From Anaerolineae bacterium (GTDB lineage Bacteria > Chloroflexota > Anaerolineae > Anaerolineales > Villigracilaceae): a stretch of DNA of 34,017 bases. Shown here in pieces: positions 1 to 7,765 of the stretch. The first letter of the stretch is position 1; each line of letters opens with the position of its first letter. The stretch covers positions 1-34,017 of the forward strand of contig JAFLCE010000047.1 in the NCBI GenBank assembly GCA_017303655.1, written 5' to 3'. The notes under the pieces are model-generated. The model worked only from the letters and a program-made list of their open reading frames with translations, was not told the origin of the DNA and searched no databases. Both the position numbers and the translations under genes were made by a program.

Positions 1-515
1 GCTAAGGTGTGGAGGATATCTTGTTGAATAGGATGATCGACCGAAAGATAGGTCTCGAGGGGCAGTCCGCGCATTTTGGCGAATGCCAGCATGGAGGTGT
101 GTTTGCCGGAGCAGTTGTTGAAATTTGAAGTCGGCGTGATGTTTTGCTGAATGACTTCGCGTAGTTTACCTGCATCACTCGGCAGGTGTGGGCCACATTG
201 CAGTTGGCTTTCTTCTATGCCGATTTTTTTCTGCATGACTACGACTGCATCAAGATGAAATTGTGCAGTGTCGTGAGAAGCGCAGGAGAGGGCGAGTTCG
301 CGCTGGGTGTAGTTGTAGTGCTCCACACCGCCTGCTTCTACAAATGGCAAGACCTGAAATGGTTTGGAAGAAGAGCGCAAAAAGGCGACCGTGTTAGGGT
401 CGCCATAAGAATTTAGTAAGCTGCCGTCTGCGCTGACCACAGCAATCGACCCTCTGTGAATGGCTTCGACAAGATCGCCGCGTGTCAGTTCGAGGAGGGG
501 TTCAGGAATTTTCAC
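1..515 (-). CDS. L-asparaginase II family (R. etli type), partial
   Basis: Hydrolyses L-asparagine to aspartate and ammonia if active. The first 171 residues are in the window; the C-terminus is cut off by the window edge. Family motifs are clear: RSSSKPFQ with Ser48 and Lys51, SCASHD with Ser80, CGPHLP near 107-112, and NNCSGKH with Cys135 and Lys138. As I recall, the Rhizobium etli enzyme ReAV uses Ser48/Lys51, Ser80 and a metal site with Cys135, Lys138 and Cys189; the first five line up at the same numbers here, and Cys189 lies beyond the edge. The GTG start at 515 is chosen because it shares one base with the TAG stop of the upstream MBL gene and has a GAGGA just before it, so the two are translationally coupled. 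An ATG-only gene caller would miss it. Confidence 0.9.
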   Translation of the reverse strand, partial: MKIPEPLLELTRGDLVEAIHRGSIAVVSADGSLLNSYGDPNTVAFLRSSSKPFQVLPFVEAGGVEHYNYTQRELALSCASHDTAQFHLDAVVVMQKKIGIEESQLQCGPHLPSDAGKLREVIQQNITPTSNFNNCSGKHTSMLAFAKMRGLPLETYLSVDHPIQQDILHTL

Positions 516-1372
516 TAATCCTCAACAGTGCTGCTGGGGGTATGGTATTGCCGCGCATTGTAGTGCAGTAAGCCATAACGTAACCGTTGAGCAAATTGCT
601 TCTGGCGTGCGGCTGGGGCTTTGAACCAAGTCAACAAAGTAGTGACCATTTTTTCCACAGCGGCTGGGTTGGGCTTTTTGCTGGTGGATTTATTGAGCTT
701 ATCGTGGATATGCTTGAGCAGGTCGTATTGGGCTTTGATGACAGCAGTGGTGACCACGCCGCCACGGCTGCTAATGAAGGTATATCCCTTGTAATCGGAT
801 TCCAAAAGCAGGCTCAACGATTCGAGCCAGGCTTTGAGGTTCGACCCAGCGAGGAAAGGCGGCTGGTTCTTCATAACGGTGTCGCCGATAAAGAGGACTT
901 TCTCTTCTGGCAGGTTGACCCAAATGGAGCCGTTGGATGGACCGGGACGATGTTCGAGGAGAACGGGAGAGTCGCCCCAGTGCAGGGATAGTTGATCGAG
1001 GAAGGAGATTTCAGGCGGAGCCCAACGAACACTGCCCAAACCTGGGATGGACTCCCAGTCTGCGCCGGTTTCTTCGCCTTGGGCTTTGAAGGTGCCTGGG
1101 CGGGTGCGGAAGATGTAGGCTGTCTTTTCGTGTGCAACGACTGTGCAGTCCATGGCGCGAGCGCCGAGGGTGCGGTCTGGATGGGCGTCCATGTTGATCA
1201 GCAACCGGTCGACACCACCGCCCAAATTCATGAGCGAGGCGCGCCAGGAGCGGGCATCCTCTGGGGAGGGAGGCGCGTCGATCTGGATCAGTCCGCGTGG
1301 AGTGACGATCACACCAAGTGTGACGCCGAGAAATTGGTCTTCGATGAAAATATTTTTCGTAATTTCCTGCAT
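515..1372 (-). CDS. MBL-fold protein with degenerate metal site
   Basis: A 285-residue metallo-beta-lactamase-fold protein. The N-terminal strands and the region LLINMDAHPDRTLG (57-70) align with the usual HxHxDH motif, but it reads D62-A-H64-P-D66-R67, so the first and last histidines are lost. The PGHTxGS segment is RPGPSNGS (142-149), also without histidine. The FIGDT aspartate (D164) is kept, and the usual C-terminal GHG is replaced by SSRGG. The fold is therefore recognisable while most zinc ligands are changed; it may bind one metal, use other ligands, or be a non-catalytic sensor. The C-terminus (about 225-285) is helical and basic. The start has AGGA 5 bases upstream. It overlaps the asparaginase gene by one base and follows the histidine kinase gene on the same strand. 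Confidence 0.85.
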   Translation of the reverse strand: MQEITKNIFIEDQFLGVTLGVIVTPRGLIQIDAPPSPEDARSWRASLMNLGGGVDRLLINMDAHPDRTLGARAMDCTVVAHEKTAYIFRTRPGTFKAQGEETGADWESIPGLGSVRWAPPEISFLDQLSLHWGDSPVLLEHRPGPSNGSIWVNLPEEKVLFIGDTVMKNQPPFLAGSNLKAWLESLSLLLESDYKGYTFISSRGGVVTTAVIKAQYDLLKHIHDKLNKSTSKKPNPAAVEKMVTTLLTWFKAPAARQKQFAQRLRYGLLHYNARQYHTPSSTVED

Positions 1373-1406
1373 GATGGTCCTAAAAAAATCCCTTTCACGG
1401 AATAAC

Positions 1407-1435
1407 GCGCCCGTGGGGATGATCTCGACGGGCGC
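1407..1435. repeat. 8-bp inverted repeat between kinase and MBL genes
   Basis: GCGCCCGT at 1407-1414 pairs perfectly with ACGGGCGC at 1428-1435 across a 13-base loop. It lies in the 76-bp gap between the kinase stop and the MBL start. There is no T-run directly after it on either strand, so it is a weak or factor-dependent terminator, or a stabilising hairpin, rather than a clear intrinsic terminator. Confidence 0.5.
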
Positions 1436-1448
1436 AATGTTTCAAATT

Positions 1449-3593
1449 TTATTGCGGCTTATCTGGTTTGTCTGGTTTGAAGGTCAAACGACCGGTTTGG
1501 CGTTTGAGCTGCCCGGGTAACTGTCGCTTGGCAACGGGTAATGTCAGCCAGAAGGTTGTGCCTGCACCGACTTCGCTTTCGAGCCAGATCTCGCCGCCAT
1601 GACCGTGAACGGCAAGGCGACAGAATGCCAGCCCAACGCCCAAACCGCCGGGACGGTTTTTTCCGCGCAAGCGCATAAATTTTTCGAAGATGCGGTCACG
1701 TTCAGCCGGAGCAATTCCAGGACCATTATCCCGCACCCAGAATTTTACAAACAAGCCATCGGGGCTGGTTTGAGCACCAATATCGATCTTGCCGCCAACA
1801 GGTGTGAATTTGATGGCGTTTTCCAGTAAATTGATCAGCACACGGTAGATCATATCAACATCCACCCAAACTAAAGGCATAACGCTCTTGGCACGGTTGG
1901 TGAGTGTGTGCTGACGGGCTGCGACGGAGGGCTCAACATCGCGAATGGATTCGCGTACCAAAGCTACAGGATCAATTGAGTTTTGGTCGACGACCTGTTG
2001 CCCGGCTTCGAGCCGGTTGATATCCAGAAGGGAGTTTACGAGCCGTTGAATGCGCCCAGTGGAATTGCGGGCAATGTTCAACATCGAATTTAAAGTCTCA
2101 TCGGCGGGCATGAGCGTGCTCATCATCTCCAGGCTGGAAACGATATTGCCCAACGGCGAGCGCAGATCGTGGAAGATCATCGAGGTCATGTCATCGCGCA
2201 GGGCGTCGAGGTCTTTGCGAGCGGTATTATCTCGCAATATCCATTGAACGGCTTCGGTATCATCGAACTCCACCCGCCGGGCATAGACTTCAATGGCAAG
2301 GGTGCCGCCATCCTGACGATGCAACCCTGATTCATAGGTGCAGGTTTCGCCACTGCGTAGTAATTCAAAGTTAAGCCCGGTCTTGCCCCAGTTTACTTCA
2401 TGCAACTGGTCGATGCCCATGGTATGCAACTGTTGCGACGTGTAGCCGCTTAACAAGGCAGCTTGGCGGTTCACTTCCAATACTTTGCCATCCCAATTGG
2501 TGATGACAATCGGGTCAAGGCTGTCTTCGAATAATTCACGGTAATGTTTATGAGCGTTATGAAGCTGCTCAAATAACTTTGAGTTTTCAATAGTAGTGCC
2601 AGCCAAACTGCCAAGCCCGGTCATCACGACCATGGCATCGGGGTCGAACGTCCCCGTAAGCGGATTCGCCGCGATGAGCACCCCAAGGACGATTCCATGC
2701 GCTTGAATAGGCGCGATTGCAAAGGCACGCATCTCCACGCCGCTTAGCCTGTCTGCATCGCTAAAGGCTGGTTCGAGTTTGACGTTTGATACCACCAACC
2801 CCTGTCCTTTGATCACGACATCACCAGCCAGCCCCGTCCCGGCAAAGATGCGGCTACCGGGAATGTTGCCGGAGTTATTGCCCGCTGCTGCTTGAAAAAC
2901 CAGATCGTTGGTCGAAGCTTCAGATAAAGCCAGTGCCACGGTTTCCACTTGCAGAGCTTGCATAGTCTGATTAAGAATGCGGCGCAGGACCTCATGCATT
3001 TCCAACGAAGTGTTGATCGCTGCTGCCCCTTCTGCTAGGGCAGACTTAACCCGCGCGGTGCGCTGAGTTTCTGAATGCAGGCGGGCATTCAAGACCGCCA
3101 CACTAGCTTGGTCAGCGATGGCTTGCATCAATTCAAGATGTTCTTCGTTGAACGTATTTGGCACCGAATGAACCAGCGTCAGCACGCCGACAAAACGTTC
3201 GCGTGTGATCAGAGGGACACAGATCGCCGATTTAGACCCACTCTTTTCAGAGGCATCATCGGCACGGCGCAACCAGCGGTCATCGCGGCTGGTATCGGGC
3301 AGAAGTGCGGCTTTGCGGTTTTGCATGACCCACCCTGCCAACCCGCGTTCGACCGTATCTTTTAATTGCTGTGTCGTATGTTCGTGGAGTTGTTTCCCGA
3401 AAACAATGGTGGCATCTACAGGTTTGCCGAGATCGTCCATCACCACGATGCTGCCACGTTCTCCGCCTACATATTGAAGGGAAGCATACAAGACGCGTTG
3501 AAGTACCGTGCGAAGATCCAGCGCGGAAGCAACTTCACGGCTGATCTTAACCATCAATTCAAGTAGAGAGCGAGTGCGTTCTTCAGATAACAT
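1449..3593 (-). CDS. GAF-GAF-PAS hybrid sensor histidine kinase
   Basis: Soluble sensor kinase of about 714 residues. In order: GAF (about 12-174), second GAF (189-339), PAS (346-459, ending in WILRDNTARKD), HisKA with the phosphoacceptor in MIFHDLRSPLGNI (His475), and a HATPase_c domain with N box NLLENAIKFTP, G1 DNGPGIAP and G2 GGLGVGLAFC. No membrane segment is evident, so it senses cytoplasmic signals. No response regulator sits beside it; it is an orphan kinase. The frame is open to a TTG at 3641, but a TATACT -10 box at 3626-3621 on this strand would place transcription start near 3614, downstream of that TTG, so the ATG at 3593 is preferred. The C-terminal tail carries short KPDKPDKP repeats. 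Confidence 0.92.
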   Translation of the reverse strand: MLSEERTRSLLELMVKISREVASALDLRTVLQRVLYASLQYVGGERGSIVVMDDLGKPVDATIVFGKQLHEHTTQQLKDTVERGLAGWVMQNRKAALLPDTSRDDRWLRRADDASEKSGSKSAICVPLITRERFVGVLTLVHSVPNTFNEEHLELMQAIADQASVAVLNARLHSETQRTARVKSALAEGAAAINTSLEMHEVLRRILNQTMQALQVETVALALSEASTNDLVFQAAAGNNSGNIPGSRIFAGTGLAGDVVIKGQGLVVSNVKLEPAFSDADRLSGVEMRAFAIAPIQAHGIVLGVLIAANPLTGTFDPDAMVVMTGLGSLAGTTIENSKLFEQLHNAHKHYRELFEDSLDPIVITNWDGKVLEVNRQAALLSGYTSQQLHTMGIDQLHEVNWGKTGLNFELLRSGETCTYESGLHRQDGGTLAIEVYARRVEFDDTEAVQWILRDNTARKDLDALRDDMTSMIFHDLRSPLGNIVSSLEMMSTLMPADETLNSMLNIARNSTGRIQRLVNSLLDINRLEAGQQVVDQNSIDPVALVRESIRDVEPSVAARQHTLTNRAKSVMPLVWVDVDMIYRVLINLLENAIKFTPVGGKIDIGAQTSPDGLFVKFWVRDNGPGIAPAERDRIFEKFMRLRGKNRPGGLGVGLAFCRLAVHGHGGEIWLESEVGAGTTFWLTLPVAKRQLPGQLKRQTGRLTFKPDKPDKPQ

Positions 3594-3636
3594 ATTCAAT
3601 AAATTCCAAATGCGCGTATAAGTATAGTCCCTTTGG

Positions 3637-3642
3637 TACAAT
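3637..3642 (+). promoter_or_regulatory. -10 box (TACAAT) for leaderless HAD gene
   Basis: TACAAT ends 6 bases before the ATG at 3649, so transcription would start at or within a base or two of the start codon. No Shine-Dalgarno precedes that ATG. A back-to-back TATACT (3626-3621) serves the kinase gene on the other strand. Confidence 0.55.
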
Positions 3643-3648
3643 TAATCC

Positions 3649-4311
3649 ATGCCCCTGAAAGTACCAATGATAAAAGCCCTGTGTTTTGACGTGGATGGCA
3701 CCCTGAGCGATACCGATGACCTCTACGCCCGCCAGCTTTCAAAATTTTTCCCCAAGAGACTCTTCAAAGACCCAGATTATACTGCTCGCCGTTTTGTGAT
3801 GTGGATCGAAGCCCCCGGCAACGCTCTATTGGGACTCGCTGACTCGCTTCATCTCGACGATGAGATGATTGCCATTATCCACTGGCTTTCACGCCACCGA
3901 AACCACTCCGACAAAACCTTCCTGCTCGTCCCCGGCGTGGATGAGATGCTCAAACAACTGCACGGACGCTACCCCATGGCAGTCGTCAGCGCGCGAGACG
4001 AAAAAGGAACCATGCGCTTTCTTGAGCAGTTCGATCTTGTGAAATATTTCGATGCCGTCATCACTGGCTTATCGGCAACCCATACCAAACCTTATCCTGA
4101 TCCGATTCTGCTGGCGGCAAAGAAAATGAACGTCTCCCCAGAAAATTGCTTGATGATCGGCGACACCACGGTAGACATTCGTGCAGGTAGGGCAGCAGGC
4201 GCACAAACTGTTGGCGTGTTATGCGGTTTTGGCGAAGAGCCTGAACTTCGCAAAATGGGAGCAGATGAGATAGTTTCAGATACGACAAAATTATTGGATC
4301 TATTAAATTAA
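3649..4311 (+). CDS. HAD-family phosphatase
   Basis: A 220-residue haloacid-dehalogenase-superfamily hydrolase of the phosphoglycolate-phosphatase-like group with a helical C1 cap. Motif I is FDVDGT (nucleophile D14, acid D16), motif II VVSARDE (S114), motif III lysine in THTKPYPDP (K147), and motif IV MIGDTTVDI (D172, D176). All catalytic residues are present, so it should remove phosphate from a small molecule; the substrate cannot be read from the sequence. The ATG at 3649 lies 6 bases after a -10 box, favouring this leaderless start over the in-frame ATG at 3667. It converges on the MFS gene, with a GTAG palindrome between them. Confidence 0.9.
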   Translation: MPLKVPMIKALCFDVDGTLSDTDDLYARQLSKFFPKRLFKDPDYTARRFVMWIEAPGNALLGLADSLHLDDEMIAIIHWLSRHRNHSDKTFLLVPGVDEMLKQLHGRYPMAVVSARDEKGTMRFLEQFDLVKYFDAVITGLSATHTKPYPDPILLAAKKMNVSPENCLMIGDTTVDIRAGRAAGAQTVGVLCGFGEEPELRKMGADEIVSDTTKLLDLLN

Positions 4312-4329
4312 AAACACCCCAAGAAAATC

Positions 4330-4349
4330 GTAGGGGCGGGGCCCCCTAC
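4330..4349. repeat. GTAG...CTAC palindrome between convergent genes
   Basis: GTAGGGGCGGGGCCCCCTAC forms a 7-bp stem (GTAGGGG/CCCCTAC) around a CGGGGC loop. It is 18 bases past the HAD stop and 4 bases past the MFS stop. It looks like a short member of the same family as the 28-bp palindromes at 26141 and 29603, and may serve as a bidirectional terminator. Confidence 0.65.
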
Positions 4350-4353
4350 ACGT

Positions 4354-5697
4354 TTAATTCTTTATCACCCTCGGTGCAAAAATAAATAGCACCAATAAGA
4401 TTGCTCCACCTACAAAGAACGGCACAGGTGGACCAAACCATTGAAAGAGCGCGCCATAGAAAAGGGGAGCGATGGCATTCGCCGCGCTGTATGCCGCAGA
4501 TGATAAACCCAACATCCCGCCCACTTCGCTTTTATCCGATGCTTTGGTGATGAGACTGTTCACTGCTGGCATAAGCGTCCCGCCGCCTAAGGCTGCTGGA
4601 ACACTGGCGATCATCAGCCAGATGATACCAAGCCAACCTCGTGAGGTTTCATCCGGCAGATTCACGTTGATGCTTTGAATGGATACGCGGAACTCGCCTT
4701 GCCCGGCGAGGGTTTCGAGTACACGCGCTTTTTCGTACCAGGGAACAGGCACCGCCGGAGTCAGAGCCGTTCCGATCAAGCCGATTGCCAAGGCACCAAT
4801 GCCCATCAATGCCAACCAGCGGTCGCCTTTGACGCGTGACCAGCGTCCGATTAATCCGCCTTGAATGACGATGATAAGGATGCCTGCCAACATGAACAAG
4901 CCGGAGGTGTCACGTGCATCCATGCCGAGTTGATTGAGCGTGAACAACGAGAAGAGTTGCTCATATCCGCCGAACGCTACTTGATAGAAGAACATCACAA
5001 TCACAAGGAACATGATGGTGGGGCGGTTTGCCATGGCTTCGCGTAAAGCCCCAAACGAAAATGGACGGCGTTTGCGTGAGGCTTCGGGGTCGGCTGCATC
5101 TGCCACGGTTTCTTTGAACCAGAAGGTCGTCAATAAAATAGAAGTGAGTGAGAACAAAGCGGCTGTCCATGCCACGGCTTGATAGTTCTGACCGGTTGAA
5201 GCGAGCACGATAAACGCGAGGATGGGTCCGAGCACAAAGCCGACACCAAATGCCGCGCCGACCAAGCCAAGCCCCTGTGTGCGCGTCTTTTCGTTGGTGC
5301 TGTCTGCAATGGCGGCTTGCGCGGTGGAGATGTTTGCACCAGAGAGACCGTCGATGATGCGGGACACAAAAAGTAAAAACATGCTGTTGGCAAAGCCAAG
5401 CAGAATGAAACCACTTAACGTCCCGATCTGGCTGGCAATGAGAACGGGTTTGCGCCCGAAGCGGTCGGAGAGTCTGCCGAGGATCGGTGCGCCGAGGAAC
5501 TGCATCAGCGGGTAAGCGGCTTGGAGAATACCGATCATGATCGGTTCCGCACCGAAGCGGGCAGCATAAAGCGGCAACAAGGGGATAATAATAGAAAGAC
5601 CCATCAAGTCTACGAGTACGATGACCAGGATGGGCAGAATGCGTTTGAAATCTAGTTTATCTTCAGGGGGCGTTGGGGTGACCGTAGTTTCCGTCAT
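4354..5697 (-). CDS. MFS multidrug/tetracycline-type exporter
   Basis: A 447-residue major facilitator with about 12 membrane helices, of the TetA/DHA1-like group. Motif A follows TM2 as GAPILGRLSDRFGRKP, and a motif C-like glycine-rich stretch (GAAFGVGFVLGPILAF) lies in TM5. A long polar segment of about 50 residues, including VPWYEKARVLETLAGQGEF, sits between two helices in the second half and is longer than in standard 12-TM drug exporters. It should export small hydrophobic compounds using the proton gradient. The ATG at 5697 has AAGGAG 5 bases upstream. It lies downstream of the ABC exporter operon, separated by a terminator hairpin, so it is probably its own unit. Confidence 0.88.
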   Translation of the reverse strand: MTETTVTPTPPEDKLDFKRILPILVIVLVDLMGLSIIIPLLPLYAARFGAEPIMIGILQAAYPLMQFLGAPILGRLSDRFGRKPVLIASQIGTLSGFILLGFANSMFLLFVSRIIDGLSGANISTAQAAIADSTNEKTRTQGLGLVGAAFGVGFVLGPILAFIVLASTGQNYQAVAWTAALFSLTSILLTTFWFKETVADAADPEASRKRRPFSFGALREAMANRPTIMFLVIVMFFYQVAFGGYEQLFSLFTLNQLGMDARDTSGLFMLAGILIIVIQGGLIGRWSRVKGDRWLALMGIGALAIGLIGTALTPAVPVPWYEKARVLETLAGQGEFRVSIQSINVNLPDETSRGWLGIIWLMIASVPAALGGGTLMPAVNSLITKASDKSEVGGMLGLSSAAYSAANAIAPLFYGALFQWFGPPVPFFVGGAILLVLFIFAPRVIKN

Positions 5698-5723
5698 AAA
5701 AACTCCTTTTCAATGTTTCATGA

Positions 5724-5758
5724 AAGACCCTAAAGGTTTTCATAACCTTTAGGGTCTT
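5724..5758 (-). terminator. Intrinsic terminator of the MarR-ABC operon
   Basis: A perfect 15-bp stem (5724-5738 with 5744-5758) around a 5-base loop lies just past the stop of the second ABC gene. On the minus strand it is followed by TTTCAT, a short T-rich tail. It separates the ABC operon from the MFS gene. Confidence 0.75.
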
Positions 5759-5764
5759 ATTGTA

Positions 5765-7765
5765 TTACGCCAATGCAGCTTCCAATTCTTCCTGTTTCTT
5801 GAACTGGCTCATATACAGGTCGTAATAGAAACCTTTCTTTTCCAACAGTTCGTTGTGCTTGCCGCGTTCGATGATCTGACCGGCTTTGAGCACAAGGATC
5901 TGGTCGGCATTGCGGATGGTGGAAAGACGATGCGCGATGACAAAGGAGGTGCGTCCGCTGAGCAATTGGTCGAAGGCTTTTTGGATGAGACGCTCGGTTC
6001 GTGTGTCCACGCTCGAAGTGGCTTCATCCAAAATGAGAATTCTCGGGTCTGCGAGCGCGGCGCGAGCAATGGACAATAACTGGCGCTGTCCCTGTGAGAG
6101 ACCGGAACCGCGTTCGCCCAACACAGTCTGATATTTTTCCGGCAGGCGTTCAATGAACGAATCGGCGTTGGCGAGTTTGATGGCTGCCATCACTTCTTCG
6201 TCGGTGGCGTCAGGCTTGCCAAAGCGGACATTTTCCATGACGGTGGTGCTGAAGAGGAAAGTATCCTGCAACACGATGCCGACCTGCTTGCGAATGGATT
6301 CGGCGGTGACATCGCGCACATCCACGCCGTCGATCTTGACCGAGCCTTCGGTCACATCGTAGAAGCGCGGCAGAAGGTTGATGATGGTGGTCTTGCCTGC
6401 ACCTGTGGGACCCACAATTGCAAAGGTCTGACCGGGCTGGGCGGTAAAGGAAACACCCTTCAAGACCGGCACGCCATCTTCATATTCATGTGCCACATTC
6501 TCGAACTCCACCAGACCTTTGATCTCGGTCATTGCTTTGGCGTTCGGCTTGTCGAACACGGCGGGTTTTTCATCGAGGATGGTGAAGATGCGTTCGCCGC
6601 CTGCAATCGCGTTTTGGATGTTCGTCCATAAGACGGCGATCTGTTGAATGGGTTGGTTGAAGCGCTGCACATACGCAAGGAAGGTGATGACCAAGCCGAG
6701 TGTGACAGGCGCGCCGCCAAAGTCACCGCCACGGAGCAATGCCCAACCGCCTACGCCAACGACGATTCCCAAAGCGACATAGGATAAAGCTTCCAAGGCA
6801 GGTGCCAGGGCGGAGGTGAAGGACACAGCGCGGACGTTCGCATCGCGATTAGCAGCGTTGACTTCTTTGAAGTTTTCAATGTTTTCTTCAGCACGATTGA
6901 ATGCCTGCACTTCGCGCACGGCCGAGATCGACTCTTGTAATTCCGAGTTGACCGAGCCAATTTCTTCACGCGCTAGGCGGAAGGCTTTACGCGCCTGTGC
7001 TGAGAAGTAGGAAGTGACCCACAACATAATAGGGGCGATTGCCAGGGAGAGCAACGCGAAAGGCAAGCTGCGGGTGACCATGTTGTATGCCGTCCACACC
7101 AGCAGCAGGATGCCGCTGAAGACTTGAACCAGCGCGAACGAGAACGATTGCTCGATGGCGGAGGTGTCGTTAGTGATGCGGCTCATCAAGTCACCGGCTT
7201 CGTGCTCGGCGTAATAGCTGAGCGAAAGGTCGTGCAGGTGATGGAACAAGTCCAGCTTGAGTTCACGCAGCACGTGTTGACCCGTCCACGACATGGTGAA
7301 GAACAAGGTACCGGTGACGATGGCACCCAGCACGAACAAGGCGATGGTGATGAGGATTAATCTCCACAGACCTGCGATGCGTTCTTCATTGGTAGCTGTG
7401 GCGGGGTCGAGGAGTTTGAAGTCACCTAGGTGATACATGGTGGCGATGATCTTCTGCGTGCCGGTTAAGGTGGCAGGGTCTGAGATCAGCCAACAGGCAG
7501 ATGTGGTCACTTCTGCTGAATCAGTTGCCGGTGCGAAAGAGCCGAAGGTACTTCCTCCACCGGTGGGGACGAGGAAACAATCCGCTGCCTGTCCGGTCAA
7601 TTCGGGCGTGGTCACTTGAGTCCAGGTGGAGACGACGATCAAGACCAAAGCGAGGACGAGCACGTACCAGAATTTGCCGAAATATTTTCCGAAGCGGGCG
7701 AGAGTCTCACCGAGGTTGCGGGCTTTGTTGGAGTCGCCTTTGAAGAGATCGCGATTCATCATCAT
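5765..7765 (-). CDS. ABC exporter half-transporter, consensus-site subunit
   Basis: A 666-residue fusion of a six-helix exporter domain and an ATPase. Walker A is GPTGAGKTT (452-460), the signature is LSQGQ (556-560) instead of LSGGQ, Walker B ends ILILDEATSS with catalytic Glu581, and the H-loop is IAHRLST (His612). It has complete Walker A, Walker B and His, but a damaged signature. Its partner has the opposite pattern, as in heterodimeric exporters such as TM287/288 and BmrCD. A long outside loop between TM1 and TM2 (about 55-130) contains Cys63 and Cys91, which could form a disulfide. Its ATG overlaps the upstream stop in an ATGA, indicating coupled translation; the start could instead be the second or third of three consecutive ATGs. 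Confidence 0.93.
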   Translation of the reverse strand: MMMNRDLFKGDSNKARNLGETLARFGKYFGKFWYVLVLALVLIVVSTWTQVTTPELTGQAADCFLVPTGGGSTFGSFAPATDSAEVTTSACWLISDPATLTGTQKIIATMYHLGDFKLLDPATATNEERIAGLWRLILITIALFVLGAIVTGTLFFTMSWTGQHVLRELKLDLFHHLHDLSLSYYAEHEAGDLMSRITNDTSAIEQSFSFALVQVFSGILLLVWTAYNMVTRSLPFALLSLAIAPIMLWVTSYFSAQARKAFRLAREEIGSVNSELQESISAVREVQAFNRAEENIENFKEVNAANRDANVRAVSFTSALAPALEALSYVALGIVVGVGGWALLRGGDFGGAPVTLGLVITFLAYVQRFNQPIQQIAVLWTNIQNAIAGGERIFTILDEKPAVFDKPNAKAMTEIKGLVEFENVAHEYEDGVPVLKGVSFTAQPGQTFAIVGPTGAGKTTIINLLPRFYDVTEGSVKIDGVDVRDVTAESIRKQVGIVLQDTFLFSTTVMENVRFGKPDATDEEVMAAIKLANADSFIERLPEKYQTVLGERGSGLSQGQRQLLSIARAALADPRILILDEATSSVDTRTERLIQKAFDQLLSGRTSFVIAHRLSTIRNADQILVLKAGQIIERGKHNELLEKKGFYYDLYMSQFKKQEELEAALA

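Noticed and set aside
3594-3641. TTG start at 3641 for the GAF-GAF-PAS kinase
   Set aside because: It lies upstream of the predicted transcription start set by TATACT at 3626-3621; ATG 3593 fits better.
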